Shown one piece after another: positions 62,743 to 64,000 of a stretch of 64,000 bases of DNA. The position numbers and the translations under genes were made by a program. The stretch's first letter is position 1; each line of letters starts with the position of its first letter. The notes beneath the pieces are model-generated. The model worked only from the letters and a program-made list of their open reading frames with translations, was not told where the DNA came from and ran no database searches. The DNA comes from Pseudoalteromonas sp. '520P1 No. 423' (GTDB lineage Bacteria > Pseudomonadota > Gammaproteobacteria > Enterobacterales > Alteromonadaceae): NCBI RefSeq assembly GCF_001269985.1, contig NZ_BBZB01000001.1:2666001-2730000 (forward strand). Direction: 5' to 3'.

Positions 62743-63756
62743 ATGATAGATTTTCGCTCTGACACTGTTACTCGCCCTTGTACTTCCATGAAGCAAGCTA
62801 TGTTTGATGCCCAATTGGGTGATGATGTTTATAGCGATGATCCGACTGTTAATGCGTTAGAGCGATGGACAGCTACAACCCATGAATTTGAATCGGCTAT
62901 TTTTTGTAGTTCAGGCACACAAGCAAATTTACTCGCTTTAATGTCACATTGTGAGCGAGGTGATGAATACTTATGTGGTCAACAAGCCCATAATTATAAA
63001 TTTGAAGGCGGTGGTGCTGCAGTTTTAGGTTCAATTCAACCACAACCCGTTGAAAATGAAAACGATGGTACATTATGCTTTAAAAAACTTGAAAGTTATA
63101 TTAAACCGTTAGATCCCCATTTTGCCAGAACTAAGCTTCTGAGCTTAGAAAATACCATTAATGGTAAAGTACTTCCGCTTAGTTATCTTGCACAAGCACG
63201 TGAGTTTACCACTAAACATCAACTGCAATTACATCTAGATGGTGCGAGAGTTTACAACGCTAAGATCGCGCTTGATGTGAATATTACTGAAATATCGAAA
63301 CATTTTGATTCAATGACAATTTGTTTATCTAAAGGTTTAGGTGCGCCAATTGGTTCATTATTACTAGGTTCAAAAGAACTCATATCAAAAGCCAGAAGAT
63401 GGAGAAAAGTGCTCGGTGGTGGCATGCGCCAAGCCGGTATTTTAGCTGCTGCGGCTAAAGTCGCTTTGATACAAAATGTCGAAAAGTTAAAACAAGATCA
63501 TGCTAATGCGTTGTATTTAGCTCATTCTTTAGCAGATATTGAAGGGATAAATGTTAATACAAAACATGTGCAAACCAATATGGTTTTTTTTAAACTAGAT
63601 AAACCAGAAGCTATCAACAATATTGTACAAACACTTAAAGAAAAGAATATTTTAATTACTACAGGTAATCCAGTGCGCCTTGTGACGCACTTAGATATCA
63701 CTAAACAAGATATAGATATTTTTATTAAAGAATTAAAAACATTGTTAGAAAATTAA
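62743..63756 (+). CDS. ltaE: Low-specificity L-threonine aldolase
   Basis: This PLP enzyme splits L-threonine or L-allo-threonine into glycine and acetaldehyde. The 337-residue protein has MIDFRSDTVTRPC at the start, GDDVYSDDPTVNALE, FCSSGTQANLLALM, LHLDGARVYNA, and the PLP lysine in ICLSKGLGAPIGS (Lys197). It follows the GntR regulator after two bases, an operon by spacing. Length is normal (E. coli LtaE 333). Confidence 0.93.
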   Translation: MIDFRSDTVTRPCTSMKQAMFDAQLGDDVYSDDPTVNALERWTATTHEFESAIFCSSGTQANLLALMSHCERGDEYLCGQQAHNYKFEGGGAAVLGSIQPQPVENENDGTLCFKKLESYIKPLDPHFARTKLLSLENTINGKVLPLSYLAQAREFTTKHQLQLHLDGARVYNAKIALDVNITEISKHFDSMTICLSKGLGAPIGSLLLGSKELISKARRWRKVLGGGMRQAGILAAAAKVALIQNVEKLKQDHANALYLAHSLADIEGINVNTKHVQTNMVFFKLDKPEAINNIVQTLKEKNILITTGNPVRLVTHLDITKQDIDIFIKELKTLLEN

Positions 63757-63761
63757 TTAAA

Positions 63762-64000
63762 TTAAGCCTTTGCCAATATTCTATCTAAATTATTGGCAAA
63801 GTTTTGTCTGTCTGTTTGACTAAGTGGTGCTTGACCACCAGTTTGTATACCACTTGAACGCATAGTATCCATAAAATCACGAATGTTTAATCGCTGTTTA
63901 ATATTCTCGGTGGTATAAAGCTCGCCTCTTGGATTAAGTGCAATACCCTCTTTTTCGATAACTTCAGCTGCTAATGGAATATCACCTGTGATCACGAGAT
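63762..64000 (-). CDS. yaiI: YaiI/YqxD family (DUF188) protein, C-terminal part
   Basis: The last 79 or so residues of a YaiI/YqxD protein; the gene starts beyond the window. The text [40 protein letters not shown] and the [20 protein letters not shown] ending are the DUF188 signatures, a PIN-like fold of unknown function. It is convergent with ltaE, with only five bases between the stops. No terminator hairpin is evident there. Confidence 0.88.
   Translation of the reverse strand, partial: LVITGDIPLAAEVIEKEGIALNPRGELYTTENIKQRLNIRDFMDTMRSSGIQTGGQAPLSQTDRQNFANNLDRILAKA

Overview
The window reads as an AT-rich chromosomal segment from a marine-type gammaproteobacterium of the order Alteromonadales (Colwellia/Thalassotalea/Pseudoalteromonas-like). 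The evidence is the set of gammaproteobacterial housekeeping genes (asnS, proS, trxB, aat, bpt, infA, clpA, clpS, cspD, monomeric icd, rluE, maeA, radA), a rhombosortase with a GlyGly-CTERM substrate, DUF2982 and DUF3750 proteins, and TonB-dependent receptors. The taxonomic call is inference; there is no rRNA or tRNA gene in the window. I saw no prophage, CRISPR array or intact insertion sequence.

Layout. 1-2.4 kb: the tail of an unknown gene and a TonB-dependent receptor. 2.4-8.0 kb: a small unknown gene, ywbE and the biotin locus bioB-bioF-bioC-bioD (minus) divergent from bioA (plus), with a BirA operator of canonical spacing that abuts the bioA start. 8.0-14.2 kb: asnS, trmO, proS and a Crp/Fnr regulator, with remnants of a membrane protein, an L,D-transpeptidase and an IS200-type transposase. 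14.2-28.1 kb: fadH, a receiver-only response regulator, trxB, then the bacterial N-degron pathway in one stretch (aat, bpt, clpA, clpS, with infA inside), cspD, icd, rluE and maeA. 28.3-42.7 kb: envelope and signalling functions: gamma-glutamyltransferase, rhombosortase, an S9 lipoprotein peptidase, a DGSGS-repeat exported protein, a GlyGly-CTERM metalloprotease coupled to a lipoprotein, and a SulP transporter, mixed with broken genes (REC-EAL, alanine symporter, OmpR-type regulator, a helical repeat protein, a DUF4124 protein). 42.7-55.2 kb: DUF3750, rhomboid, radA, DUF2982, a YbaK-type deacylase, GNAT, a CPA1 antiporter and an ABC exporter, mixed with broken M18 peptidase, arfA-like, SDR, enoyl-CoA hydratase and DUF3303 genes. 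55.4-64 kb: a ferredoxin reductase plus acyl-CoA desaturase pair, a lipoprotein, an alpha/beta hydrolase, a YjbR protein followed by a 50-bp tandem repeat, a broken TonB receptor, a GntR/FCD regulator with a threonine aldolase, and the start-less end of yaiI.

The most unusual property of the window is the density of recognisable but broken genes (about 14) among fully intact housekeeping genes. They carry in-frame stops, frameshifts and internal deletions. Many of the stops lie where the family would have tryptophan (TGG to TGA or TAG). One broken regulator has a (GAT)12 microsatellite inside its receiver acidic-pocket codons. The losses fall in signalling (response regulator, EAL protein), uptake (TonB receptor, alanine symporter), wall remodelling (L,D-transpeptidase) and accessory catabolism. 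This pattern fits ongoing genome erosion, for example in a host-associated or otherwise relaxed lineage; that is an inference from this window alone.

Genes that likely work together: BioA/B/F/C/D with BirA control; Aat and Bpt marking proteins for ClpS-ClpA(-ClpP); rhombosortase processing the GlyGly-CTERM metalloprotease; the 2Fe-2S reductase supplying electrons to the adjacent desaturase. All family assignments are from reading the translations, not from database searches.
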